DNA of 36,552 nucleotides from Oxalobacteraceae bacterium (GTDB lineage: Bacteria > Pseudomonadota > Gammaproteobacteria > Burkholderiales > Burkholderiaceae_D). The notes beneath the pieces were generated by a model, which was not told where the DNA came from, did not search any database, and saw only the letters and a list, made by a program, of their open reading frames with translations. The stretch lies in assembly GCA_027485795.1 (NCBI GenBank), contig JAIXQK010000085.1:1-36552 (forward strand). Direction: 5' to 3'. The position numbers and the translations under genes were made by a program. Numbering within the stretch: the stretch's first letter is position 1; each line of letters opens with the position of its first letter. Below are positions 17,246-26,393 of the stretch, piece by piece.

Positions 17246-18117
17246 GGAAAATTCTTGTTACGGGTGCTAGCGGGCTGATCGGAGCACGCCTATTGCAGTG
17301 TCTTGATAAGGAGAATGAAGTATTTGCAGTGGCCCGGGCGGGCAGTGTGCCCGTTGCTACCCATACGTTGAACATTGATCTTGGCCAGCCATGGTCGGCA
17401 ACTGCACTGCCCAAGGATATCGACATCATCGTGCACCTGGCGCAATCGAATCATTATCGAGAGTTCCCGCAGCGAGCCGAAGATGTTTTCAATGTTAATA
17501 CAGCGAGTACAGTGCGGCTGCTTGCTTATGCTCGGGAAATTGGGGTCAAGCAATTCGTGCTGGCGTCGTCCGGGGGTATCTATGGTACCCGCTCGGATAG
17601 CTTCTCCGAAGACGAGGAAATTGTCGCAAAGGGCGAGTTGGGCTTTTACTTGGGGACCCGACTTTGTTCAGAGTTGCTGTCCGATAGTTACGCGTCGTTC
17701 ATGAACGTTATCAGCTTGCGTTTCTTCTTTGCGTACGGGCCGGGGCAGCGGTCTCAGATGCTTATCCCGCGGCTGGTCAGTTCCGTCCGTAATGGAACAC
17801 CTATCAGGCTGATTGGCGAGGATGGTCTGAAGATTAATCCAATCTATGTTGACGATGCGGTTCGTGCGGTACAGGCAGCAATGGTTCTGCAGGGCAGCCA
17901 CAAAATAAATGTGGCAGGTCCAGAGGTGTTGAGCCTGCGCAAAATCGCGGAGACGATAGGCGATGCTCTAGGGAGAAGGCCAGAGTTCGAGATTCTTCCC
18001 GCAAGTGGCAGCGCTGATCTGATCGCCGATATCCGGCGCATGAGCTTTATGTTGGATGAGCCTGGCATTTTCTTTGCAAACGGTATAAAAGCCTACATCT
18101 CAAGCTTGAGTGTTTAA
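17242..18117 (+). CDS. NAD(P)-dependent SDR epimerase/dehydratase-like protein with Arg in place of catalytic Lys
   Basis: A 291-residue extended SDR with VTGASGLIG (residues 6-14), the central strand LASSGGIYG (107-115) and the FFFAYGPGQRS substrate-domain motif. The active-site pattern is Y136-LGT-R140 where the family has YxxxK, so the catalytic lysine is replaced by arginine. The protein is also shorter than most sugar epimerases (about 310-340). It may be a reductase with altered chemistry, a partner subunit, or inactive. It overlaps the preceding glycosyltransferase by ATGA and is separated by 18 bases from the next gene, where base composition shifts sharply. The substrate is presumably a nucleotide sugar. 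Confidence 0.75.
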   Translation: MRKILVTGASGLIGARLLQCLDKENEVFAVARAGSVPVATHTLNIDLGQPWSATALPKDIDIIVHLAQSNHYREFPQRAEDVFNVNTASTVRLLAYAREIGVKQFVLASSGGIYGTRSDSFSEDEEIVAKGELGFYLGTRLCSELLSDSYASFMNVISLRFFFAYGPGQRSQMLIPRLVSSVRNGTPIRLIGEDGLKINPIYVDDAVRAVQAAMVLQGSHKINVAGPEVLSLRKIAETIGDALGRRPEFEILPASGSADLIADIRRMSFMLDEPGIFFANGIKAYISSLSV

Positions 18118-18135
18118 TCTCGGGCCGAGAAAAGC

Positions 18136-19500
18136 ATGAGGGTATTCCTCGGACTAGCGGAAGTATCGGGCTTCTACAGCAACCTGAAGAAGGGATTCGA
18201 TGCCATCGGCGTGCAGGCCGAGTTGGTCACGCTCACTCGTCATCGCTTCGGCTACGAGGATCCGCACCGATCGATCTGGATCCGCATGGCGCAGGCAGCA
18301 GTGGCAGGACGCATACGCCACCGTGATGCCAGCGCGCCGGTACGCTTGGCGTGGTCGGCGCTGGCGGGTATTACCCGCGCCCTGCTGCTGGCCTGGGCCT
18401 TGCTGCGCTTTGACGTATTCGTATTCTGCTGCGCCACCAGCTTTTTCCGCTTTCGCGAACTGCCGCTGTTGAAGTTTTTGGGAAAGAAGATCGTCTATAA
18501 CTTCCATGGCACCGATGGCCGCTGCGGTTTCATGGACGGCTTTGCCGAGGACATGTACCTGCCGGCGGCGATGCGCGAAGGCACCGGCTATATCGGTCCG
18601 CTGCGGGATGCCGACAGCGAGGAAGTCAAAGCCTGCAAGCTGGACGCCTATGCTGCCCTCACCGCCGCCCGCAAGGCCAACGTGGACCGTATCGACCGCT
18701 ATGCCGACGTGGTGATCAATTCGCCTTCGCATGGCCAGCACCATACCCGTCCCTTCGTGCAACGGCTGATCGTCGGCATGCCTTACATGCCCGACCGCGC
18801 GCTGCTGGCGCAGCAGCCTGCGCGCCGCGAAAACCAGGAAGTGACAATCCTGCACAGCCCATCTTTTCCGGAGGGCAAGGGCACTCCCGGCATCCGCGCG
18901 GCGGTCGCGACCCTGCAGGCCAAAGGTAACAAGATTCGATTCATCGAGATCACCGGCCGTCCCAACCGCGAGGTGCTGGAATTGATCGCTCAATGCGATT
19001 TCGTTATCGACCAGTTGTATTCCGACATGGCGATGGTGGGCTTCGCCACTGAGGCTGCCTTCTTTGGCAAACCAGCTATCGTCGGCGGCTATTACGCCGC
19101 CCACCAGCCCGCGGACATTGCCGACGAATGGATACCGCCTACCCTGTTTTGCCTGCCTGAAGACATCGAGGCGGCCATCGAAAAACTGGTGGTCGATGCC
19201 GAATTCCGATGCATTCTCGGGGCGCGCGCGCGCGAGTTCGTCGAGAGCCGATGGCTCGCCAGTCGCTCAGCCGAACGCATCCTGGCGTTGGCGCGCGGCG
19301 ACTTTCCAGCAGAGTGGTTATATGACCCGGCGCACTGCGATTACATCCATGGCATGGGGATGTCCAAACAGAATATGCAGCGCGTCATGCGAGGCATATT
19401 GGAACGCCACGGCATGCCGGCTTTCGGGTTGAGCGACAAGCCGGGCATAGAAAAACTTATACAGCAATTCGCCGGCACGCCAACGCTGGCAAGCAAATAA
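18136..19500 (+). CDS. Glycosyltransferase, GT-B fold
   Basis: A 454-residue protein related to the glycosyltransferases at 10693 and 16025. Visible are [16 protein letters not shown] (near 119-135), an [16 protein letters not shown] donor-domain strand (near 238-253) and [17 protein letters not shown] followed by [15 protein letters not shown] (near 289-319). A hydrophobic segment near residues 75-95 ([18 protein letters not shown]) may contact the membrane. The gene is distinctly G+C-rich (39 of 60 bases at 18361-18420), in contrast to its upstream neighbour, and marks the start of a block that ends inside the next gene. The start at ATG 18136 has only a weak GAGA upstream. Confidence 0.78.
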   Translation: MRVFLGLAEVSGFYSNLKKGFDAIGVQAELVTLTRHRFGYEDPHRSIWIRMAQAAVAGRIRHRDASAPVRLAWSALAGITRALLLAWALLRFDVFVFCCATSFFRFRELPLLKFLGKKIVYNFHGTDGRCGFMDGFAEDMYLPAAMREGTGYIGPLRDADSEEVKACKLDAYAALTAARKANVDRIDRYADVVINSPSHGQHHTRPFVQRLIVGMPYMPDRALLAQQPARRENQEVTILHSPSFPEGKGTPGIRAAVATLQAKGNKIRFIEITGRPNREVLELIAQCDFVIDQLYSDMAMVGFATEAAFFGKPAIVGGYYAAHQPADIADEWIPPTLFCLPEDIEAAIEKLVVDAEFRCILGARAREFVESRWLASRSAERILALARGDFPAEWLYDPAHCDYIHGMGMSKQNMQRVMRGILERHGMPAFGLSDKPGIEKLIQQFAGTPTLASK

Positions 19501-19528
19501 CAGCAAACACGACCACAGGAGTAGCAGC

Positions 19529-20488
19529 ATGGCCATCAGCGGAAAACGCATCGTCATTACCGGGGGAGCCGGCTTCATCGGTTCCACCCTCGCTGACCGA
19601 CTGGCCGGCGACAACCAGATCGTCCTGTTCGACAACCTGGCGCGCAACACCATTCAGCATACAGGCTTGCAGAACAACGCCAATATCAGCCTGGTCCAGG
19701 GGGACATACTCGACCCCCAGGCCGTGGCCAAAGCGGTGGAGGGCGCCGACATCGTAGTGCATGCGGCGGCGATTGCCGGAATCGACACCGTGATCAAGTC
19801 GCCGGTGCGCACCATGGAAGTCAACATGATTGGTACAGCCAACGTGCTGCGTGCCGCGCAACTGGCTGGCGTACGCGACCGGGTGATCGAGTTTTCGACC
19901 TCTGAGGTGTTTGGAAGCATGGCCTACCGCGTGAGCGAAGAAAACCAAGCTGTCGCGGGTTCGGCAGGCGAGGCTCGCTGGGTATATGCAGTAAGCAAGC
20001 TAGCAGGCGAGCACTTGGCTCATGCTTATTTCCGGGAGCACAATCTGCCGACCGTAACGCTGCGGCCATTCAATATTTATGGCCCTGGTCAAACCGGTGA
20101 GGGTGCAATCCAGATTTTTATTCGAAAGGCTTTAAAGAATGAGCCGATCACCATCTATGGCGACGGCACACAGATCCGCGCGTGGTGCTTTGTTGACGAT
20201 ATGGTCGATGCCTTGATGCTTGCCTTGGATCGTCCAGAGGCTGTTGGTGAATCGTTCAATGTTGGTAACGCCCGTGCTGTGACTACAATTTTTGGCCTTG
20301 CAGAGGCCGTGTGTCGTGTTCTAGGTTCTTCATCCGAAATTGTCTTCAAGCCACCACTTTCAGCGGATATTGAGCTACGCATACCTGAGACTAAGAAAGC
20401 AGAGAACCTGCTCGGATATAAGGCAAAAGTCGATCTGGAAGAGGGCATACGCCGGACGGCCGACTGGTATCGCGTCAACGTGATCTAA
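19529..20488 (+). CDS. NAD-dependent nucleotide-sugar epimerase (extended SDR)
   Basis: A 319-residue extended SDR with TGGAGFIG (11-18), D35, the FSTSEVFG strand (122-129) and catalytic Y153-AVS-K157. The [11 protein letters not shown] segment is well conserved. A good AGGAG (19517-19521) lies seven bases before ATG 19529. It likely epimerises a nucleotide sugar such as the diacetamido-uronic acid. Bordetella WbmG, a C-5 epimerase of that pathway, is the comparison to test; an ordinary 4-epimerase is the alternative. The first half of the gene is G+C-rich (41 of 60 bases at 19561-19620) and the second is not (25 of 60 at 20101-20160), which suggests a recombination junction near 19980. Confidence 0.82.
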   Translation: MAISGKRIVITGGAGFIGSTLADRLAGDNQIVLFDNLARNTIQHTGLQNNANISLVQGDILDPQAVAKAVEGADIVVHAAAIAGIDTVIKSPVRTMEVNMIGTANVLRAAQLAGVRDRVIEFSTSEVFGSMAYRVSEENQAVAGSAGEARWVYAVSKLAGEHLAHAYFREHNLPTVTLRPFNIYGPGQTGEGAIQIFIRKALKNEPITIYGDGTQIRAWCFVDDMVDALMLALDRPEAVGESFNVGNARAVTTIFGLAEAVCRVLGSSSEIVFKPPLSADIELRIPETKKAENLLGYKAKVDLEEGIRRTADWYRVNVI

Positions 20489-20495
20489 CTAGAAC

Positions 20496-21152
20496 ATGAG
20501 CGGAGTTCGGAAACTGGTCCTAGTAGGTGCTGCTGGAACGGGCAGCGATGTGCTGGCTCTGATCGCGTCAATCAACCGTGACTCGATGCGTTACCAAGTG
20601 ATGGGCCTCTTGGATGATGCTATCCCGGAAGGTACCCTTCGGTTCGGTGTTCCGGTGCTGGGGCCAATTGCTAGTTGGAAATCCTTTGAAAACGCATGGT
20701 TTGTTGATTGCTTGGGTAGTCCTCGTAGTTATCGGAAACGTGAAGAATTACTGGAACGAAACGGCATGCTGCCGGCTCAATTCGAGACGTTGATACACCC
20801 TTCGGCAATTGTCGCTGATGATGTGCAGATAGGGCAAGGAAGCATCATTTATCCGAATGTGGTCGCGCTGTCCAATGTGCGAATCGGCCAGCACGCAACC
20901 GTTCTTTCTGGAACGGTGCTGAACCATGATGTGGAAGTTGGCGACTGGTCGATCTTGGGCAGCGGGGTGATGTTGTCAGGTGCTGTCAAGGTCGGTCGTA
21001 CTTGTTACCTTGGGACTTCCTGTTCGGTTCGTGAGGGCGTGGCCATCGGGGACGGTAGCCTCGTCGGGATGGGGGCCGCTGTAACAGCGAATATTGAGGC
21101 CAACGTAGTGGTCACAGGAGTGCCAGCCAGATTTATCCGGAGCGCAGATTGA
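20496..21152 (+). CDS. NeuD/PglD-family sugar O- or N-acyltransferase
   Basis: A 218-residue acyltransferase. The N-terminal nucleotide-sugar-binding domain begins KLVLVGAAGTGSDVLALI (6-23), with FDCLGSPRSYRKRE-like residues near 68-83. The C-terminal left-handed beta helix (about 100-212) has hexapeptide repeats and the catalytic-type His H144 in LNHDVEVGDW, as in PglD and NeuD. Family enzymes acetylate a 4-amino UDP-sugar (PglD) or O-acetylate sialic-acid-type sugars (NeuD) with acetyl-CoA. No Pse/Neu synthase is present, so acetylation of an amino sugar in this locus is more likely. Starts at ATG 20496, seven bases after the preceding stop, and ends in TTGA with the next gene. Confidence 0.83.
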   Translation: MSGVRKLVLVGAAGTGSDVLALIASINRDSMRYQVMGLLDDAIPEGTLRFGVPVLGPIASWKSFENAWFVDCLGSPRSYRKREELLERNGMLPAQFETLIHPSAIVADDVQIGQGSIIYPNVVALSNVRIGQHATVLSGTVLNHDVEVGDWSILGSGVMLSGAVKVGRTCYLGTSCSVREGVAIGDGSLVGMGAAVTANIEANVVVTGVPARFIRSAD

Positions 21153-22324
21153 AAATTCTGGTTGTTGGTGGGATGTTCCCGCCGATGCGCACCGGCACGG
21201 CTTTCTACACACGAAATTTAGCCATGGCACTGCAGGGTCATGGTCACCAGATTGAAGTCGTGACCCTGGGGGAGGTGGACACTGGTAGTGAAGATGGGCT
21301 GACGGTTCACCGGTTGCCAGCAATTAGTCTGCCACTTGCGGGTTTCTTCAAGCATTTTCGTTTGTGTGCGTGGAAACCGGCTAACTGGTGGCGTCTCAAC
21401 CGCATAGCAAGACTTAGTGGCGCAGAAGCAATTCTCCTAGTCAATCACTATCTGGATATTGCTTTTCCCGCGCGCTTTGCAGCATGGCTGAACCGGATTC
21501 CACTCGTTTGTTCAGTCGGAACTCAGTTACAGTCATTAAACCCGCGACGTAATCGCATTTTGAATGTGCTTGATCGCCTGGTGTGTGGCCTGTTGGTTTT
21601 TCCAGGTTGTGACCGAATCATTGCTTGGGATAACCAGATCCGCCAATACTTGCTGGACGTTCAAGGTAAGGAGATCCTGCGTAAAGTCGTGATTGTCAAT
21701 TATGGAGTCAATGGGGATCCTGCCCGCCTGCTGAGCCGTCAGCACGACTACCAAAAGGATGATGAAATTCTTGGCGTTGGCGCGGTAAGTGAACAGCGCA
21801 GCTTTGTACCATTGGTGAGAGCTTTCGCCCAGTTGGCGCCCGAATATCCCCGATTGCGCTTACGCATCGTTGGTCATGTCTACTACGATGCTGCCCCGCG
21901 TCTGGCTGCTGAACTGGGTCTGTCCGACAGGATCGCATTCGTGGGTGAAATGTCGCATGAACAGGTAATCGCTCAAATGCATCGTGCTACCGTGTTTTAT
22001 TCCTCACTTACCGGACAATACGTCGGCTTGGGTACCGCCACGATCGAAGCGATGTTGTTAGGCGTGCCCACGGTGGTCAACACTCCGCTCGATCTCTTGG
22101 GTACCGGAGTTCTGGTGGATCAACAACATCTGATTCAATGCACTTCCGGCGATCCGGCCGAGATCTCCGCCCGCCTAAAGCTATTGTTGGAAGACGGCGA
22201 GTTACGCTGTCGTGTTGGGGAGGGTGGGCGTACATTTGTTAACCAGTACCTCAACTGGGATGTCGTGGCACGCCAAATGGCCGATGTTCTGGGGCAGGCG
22301 GCAGACGAATTCAGATCAAATTGA
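21149..22324 (+). CDS. Glycosyltransferase family 4
   Basis: A 391-residue GT4-type protein with the opening KILVVGGMFPPMRTGTAFYT, where the glycine-rich loop follows the first strand. In the C-terminal domain are ILGVGAVSEQRSFVPLVRAF, RLRIVGHVYYD and VGLGTATIEAMLLGVPTVVN, the last holding the E-x7-type motif of GT4 retaining transferases. It begins at TTG 21149 inside a TTGA overlap with the acyltransferase stop; no ATG lies in frame before the conserved first strand, so the TTG is well supported. Predicted to act on the lipid-linked intermediate at the cytoplasmic membrane. Specificity unknown. Confidence 0.85.
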   Translation: MKILVVGGMFPPMRTGTAFYTRNLAMALQGHGHQIEVVTLGEVDTGSEDGLTVHRLPAISLPLAGFFKHFRLCAWKPANWWRLNRIARLSGAEAILLVNHYLDIAFPARFAAWLNRIPLVCSVGTQLQSLNPRRNRILNVLDRLVCGLLVFPGCDRIIAWDNQIRQYLLDVQGKEILRKVVIVNYGVNGDPARLLSRQHDYQKDDEILGVGAVSEQRSFVPLVRAFAQLAPEYPRLRLRIVGHVYYDAAPRLAAELGLSDRIAFVGEMSHEQVIAQMHRATVFYSSLTGQYVGLGTATIEAMLLGVPTVVNTPLDLLGTGVLVDQQHLIQCTSGDPAEISARLKLLLEDGELRCRVGEGGRTFVNQYLNWDVVARQMADVLGQAADEFRSN

Positions 22325-23304
22325 GTCGCCGTCATCTTCCTACTGTTCTGGGCTTACTTATTAGTGCATCTGCACTATTCTGGCTCGCCCAACAGTTCAA
22401 CTTTGCTGAGTTGACCAGCGCCCTGAGTCAAGTCGATATTTCGGTGCTTGCCCCGGTTCCGGTGTTGATCTTTATGTCGTTCATAACGCGCGCCCAAAGA
22501 TGGCGTCTATTGGTTGACCACCAACCGCCGGTTCGCTTCTGGCAAAGTTTTTCCGCATTGATGGTCGGCTACCTTTTGAACAATATTCTTCCTGCTCGAG
22601 CAGGGGATGTAGCACGAGCACTCGAACTGGGCAGGTCTGAAAGGATGTCGCGAACTAAGGTGTTTGCCACCTTGGTGACAGAGCGAACAGTCGACCTAGT
22701 AACGACTTTAACCCTTTTGGCAGCGGTCCTCATAAGCTATCCCGCACTGCCGGAGTGGATTAAAAAAGCGGGTATCTTGCTTTCCCTGTTATCTATTTCT
22801 GCCATGAGCTTACTGGTTTTGGTACACACCACGGGTCGGCGTTGGCTTCCGCCATTGGTTGCGATGTTAGCTCGATGGTTACCCGTGGCAGTGGGGACAA
22901 AGCTGGATCATATGGTGATATCGGCTCTGCAGGGAATAGCCGGAATGTTCAGACCTTCACATGCTGTCGGTTTTCTACTGCTCACAGGATTGATTTGGAC
23001 TATCGAGGTTGTCATAGTCTACATTGTGGCTACCTCGGTCGGCTTGCCGCTAGCATTAGGTAATGCGCTTTTAGTGCTTTTGGTATTGGCAATGGGATCG
23101 ATGGTGCCTTCTTCTCCTGGACAAGTGGGCACATACGAGTTCGTTGGGCTTGCCGGATTGGCTCTGGTTGCACTCCAAGGACCTTTGGCCTTGGCGTTTA
23201 TCGTCCTGCTGCATCTGCTGACTTTGGTTGGCTCGACAATGATTGGAGTGATGTGCATGCTGTTGCGTGAGCGCTCACCTCTGCCACTCAAGGATATGCC
23301 ATGA
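22321..23304 (+). CDS. UPF0104/LPG-synthase-like integral membrane protein
   Basis: A 327-residue protein with about seven or eight hydrophobic segments, matching the lysylphosphatidylglycerol synthase transmembrane domain family (AglD/YbhN group). Typical features are ITRAQRWRLLV after the second helix, GYLLNNILPARAGDVARA (about 81-98) and TERTVDL (about 120-126), with GSMVPSSPGQVGTYE toward the C-terminus. The soluble acyltransferase half of MprF is absent. In glycan loci these proteins are placed near glycosyltransferases and may handle lipid carriers, but no single reaction is established. The TTG start at 22321 sits in a TTGA overlap. It overlaps a 61-residue gene by ATGA. Confidence 0.83.
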   Translation: MSRRHLPTVLGLLISASALFWLAQQFNFAELTSALSQVDISVLAPVPVLIFMSFITRAQRWRLLVDHQPPVRFWQSFSALMVGYLLNNILPARAGDVARALELGRSERMSRTKVFATLVTERTVDLVTTLTLLAAVLISYPALPEWIKKAGILLSLLSISAMSLLVLVHTTGRRWLPPLVAMLARWLPVAVGTKLDHMVISALQGIAGMFRPSHAVGFLLLTGLIWTIEVVIVYIVATSVGLPLALGNALLVLLVLAMGSMVPSSPGQVGTYEFVGLAGLALVALQGPLALAFIVLLHLLTLVGSTMIGVMCMLLRERSPLPLKDMP

Positions 23305-23486
23305 CCATGAAGTCACTAGGTGCAGCATCCACATTTCTTATCCTTGTGTGGTTTTTCCTTCTGATTGCGGTGTTTGTGATTGTCACAATACCCGCAGTGG
23401 GACGTGTTACTAGTCTGCTACCCGAGGTTTTTTGGAGGGTTCGCGAAGTGATCTATCCGCTTTTCTTTAGTCCTTCTCTATATTGA
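23301..23486 (+). CDS. Small single-pass membrane protein of unknown function
   Basis: A 61-residue frame starting with ATG in an ATGA overlap with the UPF0104-like gene and ending four bases before the next gene. One long hydrophobic helix covers about residues 9-32 (FLILVWFFLLIAVFVIVTIP), with a positively charged N-terminus and a short aromatic C-terminal tail. Nothing else in the space between the two membrane genes competes as a coding frame on the + strand, and the tight packing argues that it is real. It could be a small subunit of the following membrane glycosyltransferase. I do not recognise the family. Confidence 0.6.
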   Translation: MTMKSLGAASTFLILVWFFLLIAVFVIVTIPAVGRVTSLLPEVFWRVREVIYPLFFSPSLY

Positions 23487-23490
23487 TTCG

Positions 23491-25434
23491 ATGCACTGGA
23501 TGCTGTCACTTGCGATTTCCGTCGCCTATGTTGTTGTCTGCCTGGGGTGGGGATTTCTGATTGTCCAAGCGTTTGGTCGCTGTCGCATCAAGATATCCAC
23601 AGATGAAAGTTCCTCTGACGATTCATCAATTCTCGTTGCCAGCGGTTTCTTGGCAGGTGCTGCAGTAATTTCAGCACTATTGACAGTCCTGGGATTGATT
23701 GGGCAGTTACGTACGCTACCGCTGATCTTGGTTTTGTTACCCGGTACAGTTGGTTTGGTGTTGGGTCGCAAAAGTCTGCGAGATTGGATGTATGCATCCC
23801 TTGATCCTCTGAGGGCGTTCAGGGTGATGCCCCTATGGCTATTCCTTATTGCTGGGTTCACTGCATTGCTTGCCCTAGGTAGTGGCATTGGCGCATGGGT
23901 TTTGCCACCGAAGGGGGATGCCGCGGCTTTCTATATGGTCTATCCGAAAATTATCGCTGCTACCGGGGTACTTGAACCGATGCACGGGCCGTTCTATTTT
24001 TTTTCGGCTATCGGACTGCCCGTTGAACTTCACTACGCGGCATTGATGGTGTTGGCTGATGAACATGCCGCCAAGTTCTTCATGTTTCCAATTGCTGTTT
24101 CAGTCGGAGTAATGCTGGCCGGCATAGTGCGTTTGTGTGGTGGGGGAATCGCTGCAGTTGCGCTTTCGTGGGCCATGCTGTTTAGCTCATACACATTTCA
24201 TCACTACGTCTACGACGGTAAAGTTGATCTGGCTGCCGCTGCATTTGGTCTTGCCGCAGTTTATTGGTTGTTGCGTGGAACGGAATCACGGGTCTCAGTA
24301 CTGGCGTTTGGTGTGGCAGGATGGTTTGCCGGCTTGGCAACTACTGCCAAGTTTTCGTACCTATTGGTGCTGGGTGTTAGTTTGTTTGTATTGCTTGCTT
24401 GGCGACTGGTAGTAAGTCGTTCTGAAGAAACTAGATTAGGGGAGTCGTCAGTCAACCTGGCTCGGGTGAGTGGGTTGATGGCAATTGCGGCGCTTGTCGC
24501 ATGGATTCCCCAGCTACTCAAAAATGGAATGCTCTTTGATGCGCCGCTTGCGCCATTCTTGGGTGGCCAAGGCGAAGGCAATCTGCTCAGTCAGGTTTGG
24601 TTCTCCCCTGAGGATACGAGAAAAATCCTACTTACATATCCCTTTGCTCTGGTCTTCGGACGTTATCCGATGCAAGGCGGTGGCCTATCGTTTTTATTCC
24701 TTGCATTCCTGCCATTCCTAGCCTGGATGGCACGCCCGGCATCATGGAGAAGAAGCATGACGGTGGCGGTGACGGTTGCCGCATTTGCGGGGGTAGCGGC
24801 ATGGATGGTGCTGCGGCCCTCGGTGATCGCACCTAGATATATTCTCGCGACGCTGCTGCTTTTCGTGCCAATACTTGCGATTGCGGCAGAAGATGTGCTT
24901 ACAAGGATGCCTGTGTCCCGAGTGCTGCAGACGGGGACCGCGGCCACAGTCATGCTAGCAATAGCGGCTTCTTTCTGGCATCTTTTACCCATAGCCGGAG
25001 CGATCCTTTCCGGAACGTATGCGCGGAACAATAAGTGCCTGCTTGCCAGTGTGGAGTGCAGCTCATTTCAGCAACTCGAGGAGGTCGCTCGTCCGGGCGA
25101 TCGAATATTGATTTCCTCCTACTATCCCTACTGGCTAGCGCCTTCTCATCTTCAATGCAGGGACTCGTTGCAGGAGCAGCGAGAGATACCTGACCAGGCA
25201 CAGCTCCTGCCTTGGCTGCAGTCGCATGGGTTCGCTTACCTAGTTATTGACGCCCAAGTCTCTGGGAAGCTTGCGGATGACATGGCGCAGCTTGCCGTCA
25301 GTCACGCTGCTGAAGTTCAGGAATTGCTTGATGCGCAGCCTTTGAAGATGTACCGAATCAAGAGCGAGACGCCGGGTCATGTGCGGTGTTTGAGGTCCAC
25401 ACCGGGCAGATGGTATCTGCAGCGAGATCCATGA
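23491..25434 (+). CDS. GT-C-like polytopic membrane protein (membrane glycosyltransferase or Wzy candidate)
   Basis: A 647-residue protein with about ten or more membrane segments over residues 1-510 and a soluble C-terminal domain (about 515-647). The first large outer loop has VLPPKGDAAAFYMVYPKII (137-155), resembling the acidic loop motif of GT-C enzymes that use lipid-phosphate donors (D143 would be the key residue). The segment YDGKVDLAAAAFGLAAVYWL follows later. GT-C enzymes add single sugars in the periplasm. No classic Wzy was found in the window, and this is the only remaining large polytopic protein, so it is also the best polymerase candidate. A run of eight T at 23997-24004 lies in the gene. 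It overlaps the GT2 gene. Confidence 0.65.
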   Translation: MHWMLSLAISVAYVVVCLGWGFLIVQAFGRCRIKISTDESSSDDSSILVASGFLAGAAVISALLTVLGLIGQLRTLPLILVLLPGTVGLVLGRKSLRDWMYASLDPLRAFRVMPLWLFLIAGFTALLALGSGIGAWVLPPKGDAAAFYMVYPKIIAATGVLEPMHGPFYFFSAIGLPVELHYAALMVLADEHAAKFFMFPIAVSVGVMLAGIVRLCGGGIAAVALSWAMLFSSYTFHHYVYDGKVDLAAAAFGLAAVYWLLRGTESRVSVLAFGVAGWFAGLATTAKFSYLLVLGVSLFVLLAWRLVVSRSEETRLGESSVNLARVSGLMAIAALVAWIPQLLKNGMLFDAPLAPFLGGQGEGNLLSQVWFSPEDTRKILLTYPFALVFGRYPMQGGGLSFLFLAFLPFLAWMARPASWRRSMTVAVTVAAFAGVAAWMVLRPSVIAPRYILATLLLFVPILAIAAEDVLTRMPVSRVLQTGTAATVMLAIAASFWHLLPIAGAILSGTYARNNKCLLASVECSSFQQLEEVARPGDRILISSYYPYWLAPSHLQCRDSLQEQREIPDQAQLLPWLQSHGFAYLVIDAQVSGKLADDMAQLAVSHAAEVQELLDAQPLKMYRIKSETPGHVRCLRSTPGRWYLQRDP

Positions 25435-26393
25435 TGAGTGCAACAGCGGCTGAAATTGACCGCCCGCTCGTTTCGCTGGTAATACCCGCGTATAACCATG
25501 CCGGCTATCTGGCAGCGGCGGTAAAAAGTGTGTTGGGCCAGGACTATCCCAAGGTCGAACTGATAGTCCTTAACGACGGGTCGACAGATGACACGGCTGC
25601 GGTACTCGCGGAACTCGGCGACGGATTCTATTGGGAGACCCAGACCAACTTGGGGCAATCTCGTACGTTAGCCCGCGGGTGGGAAATGGCCAAGGGGGAG
25701 GTTCTCGGCTATCTCAGTGCCGATGACGTGCTGGAGCCAAGCGCGGTAAGTTGTGCCGTAGCGGTACTGATGACGATGCCGGCAGTAGTGGCCACGTATG
25801 GTGACTTCCACCTGATTGATCCGGAGTCGCGTCGGGTGCGCACGGTAAGGCTACCCAAATTCAGCTACGAACATATGTTGACCCGCACGTCCTGCCCTAT
25901 TGGACCAGGGGCCTTCTTCCGGCGCTCGGCGTATCTGAAGTCGGGGCCGTGGAATCCTCAATTTCGGCAAATGCCGGATTATGATTTCTGGCTGCGAATT
26001 GGGCTACATGGCAACATTCATCACCTGCCGCAGGTGCTCGCTGCGTTCCGTGTACACGAAGGTTCTCAGACATTTTCAGTAACAACCCCGGAACGCGCCG
26101 CAGAGCCGGTGCTGATCGTTTCAGGCATATTGAACGATGCCGCCGCGAGGGCTTTGGATAATGCGCTTAAAGAATGTGCGCTGGCAAGCGCCAATTTGGT
26201 TAGTGCGCAACTGCACCTACGTGCCGGCAGACTCCGCAGCGCTTGGCAGTGCATACAACAAGCACTCCGACATGCGCCGAAGAAGGTACTGTCCCCGGCC
26301 ACGCTACGGATGTTGGCGAATGCAGCGATCAACCGCACTGCGCATAGGCTGCTTTGGAAACTACGCGGTATCTTGAAGACTGATAAAAAATGA
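25431..26393 (+). CDS. Glycosyltransferase family 2
   Basis: A 320-residue GT2 (GT-A fold) enzyme. Visible are LVSLVIPAYNHAGYLAAAVKS (13-33, in part), LNDGSTDD (47-54), the metal-site region YLSADDV (94-100), a GPGAFFRRSAY acceptor loop, and MPDYDFWLRIG carrying the catalytic-base Asp near residue 183. The C-terminal 80 residues are helical and rich in Ala and Arg. ATG 25431 (ATGA overlap) is chosen; the longer in-frame reading from GTG 25386 lies inside the previous gene and precedes no family motif. It ends in ATGA with the methyltransferase. It should build one inverting linkage of the repeat unit. Confidence 0.88.
   Translation: MMSATAAEIDRPLVSLVIPAYNHAGYLAAAVKSVLGQDYPKVELIVLNDGSTDDTAAVLAELGDGFYWETQTNLGQSRTLARGWEMAKGEVLGYLSADDVLEPSAVSCAVAVLMTMPAVVATYGDFHLIDPESRRVRTVRLPKFSYEHMLTRTSCPIGPGAFFRRSAYLKSGPWNPQFRQMPDYDFWLRIGLHGNIHHLPQVLAAFRVHEGSQTFSVTTPERAAEPVLIVSGILNDAAARALDNALKECALASANLVSAQLHLRAGRLRSAWQCIQQALRHAPKKVLSPATLRMLANAAINRTAHRLLWKLRGILKTDKK

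Noticed and set aside
18154-19104. Minus-strand frame of 316 codons opposite a glycosyltransferase
   Set aside because: It is a G+C-rich shadow with low-complexity His/Gln/Arg content and no motifs.
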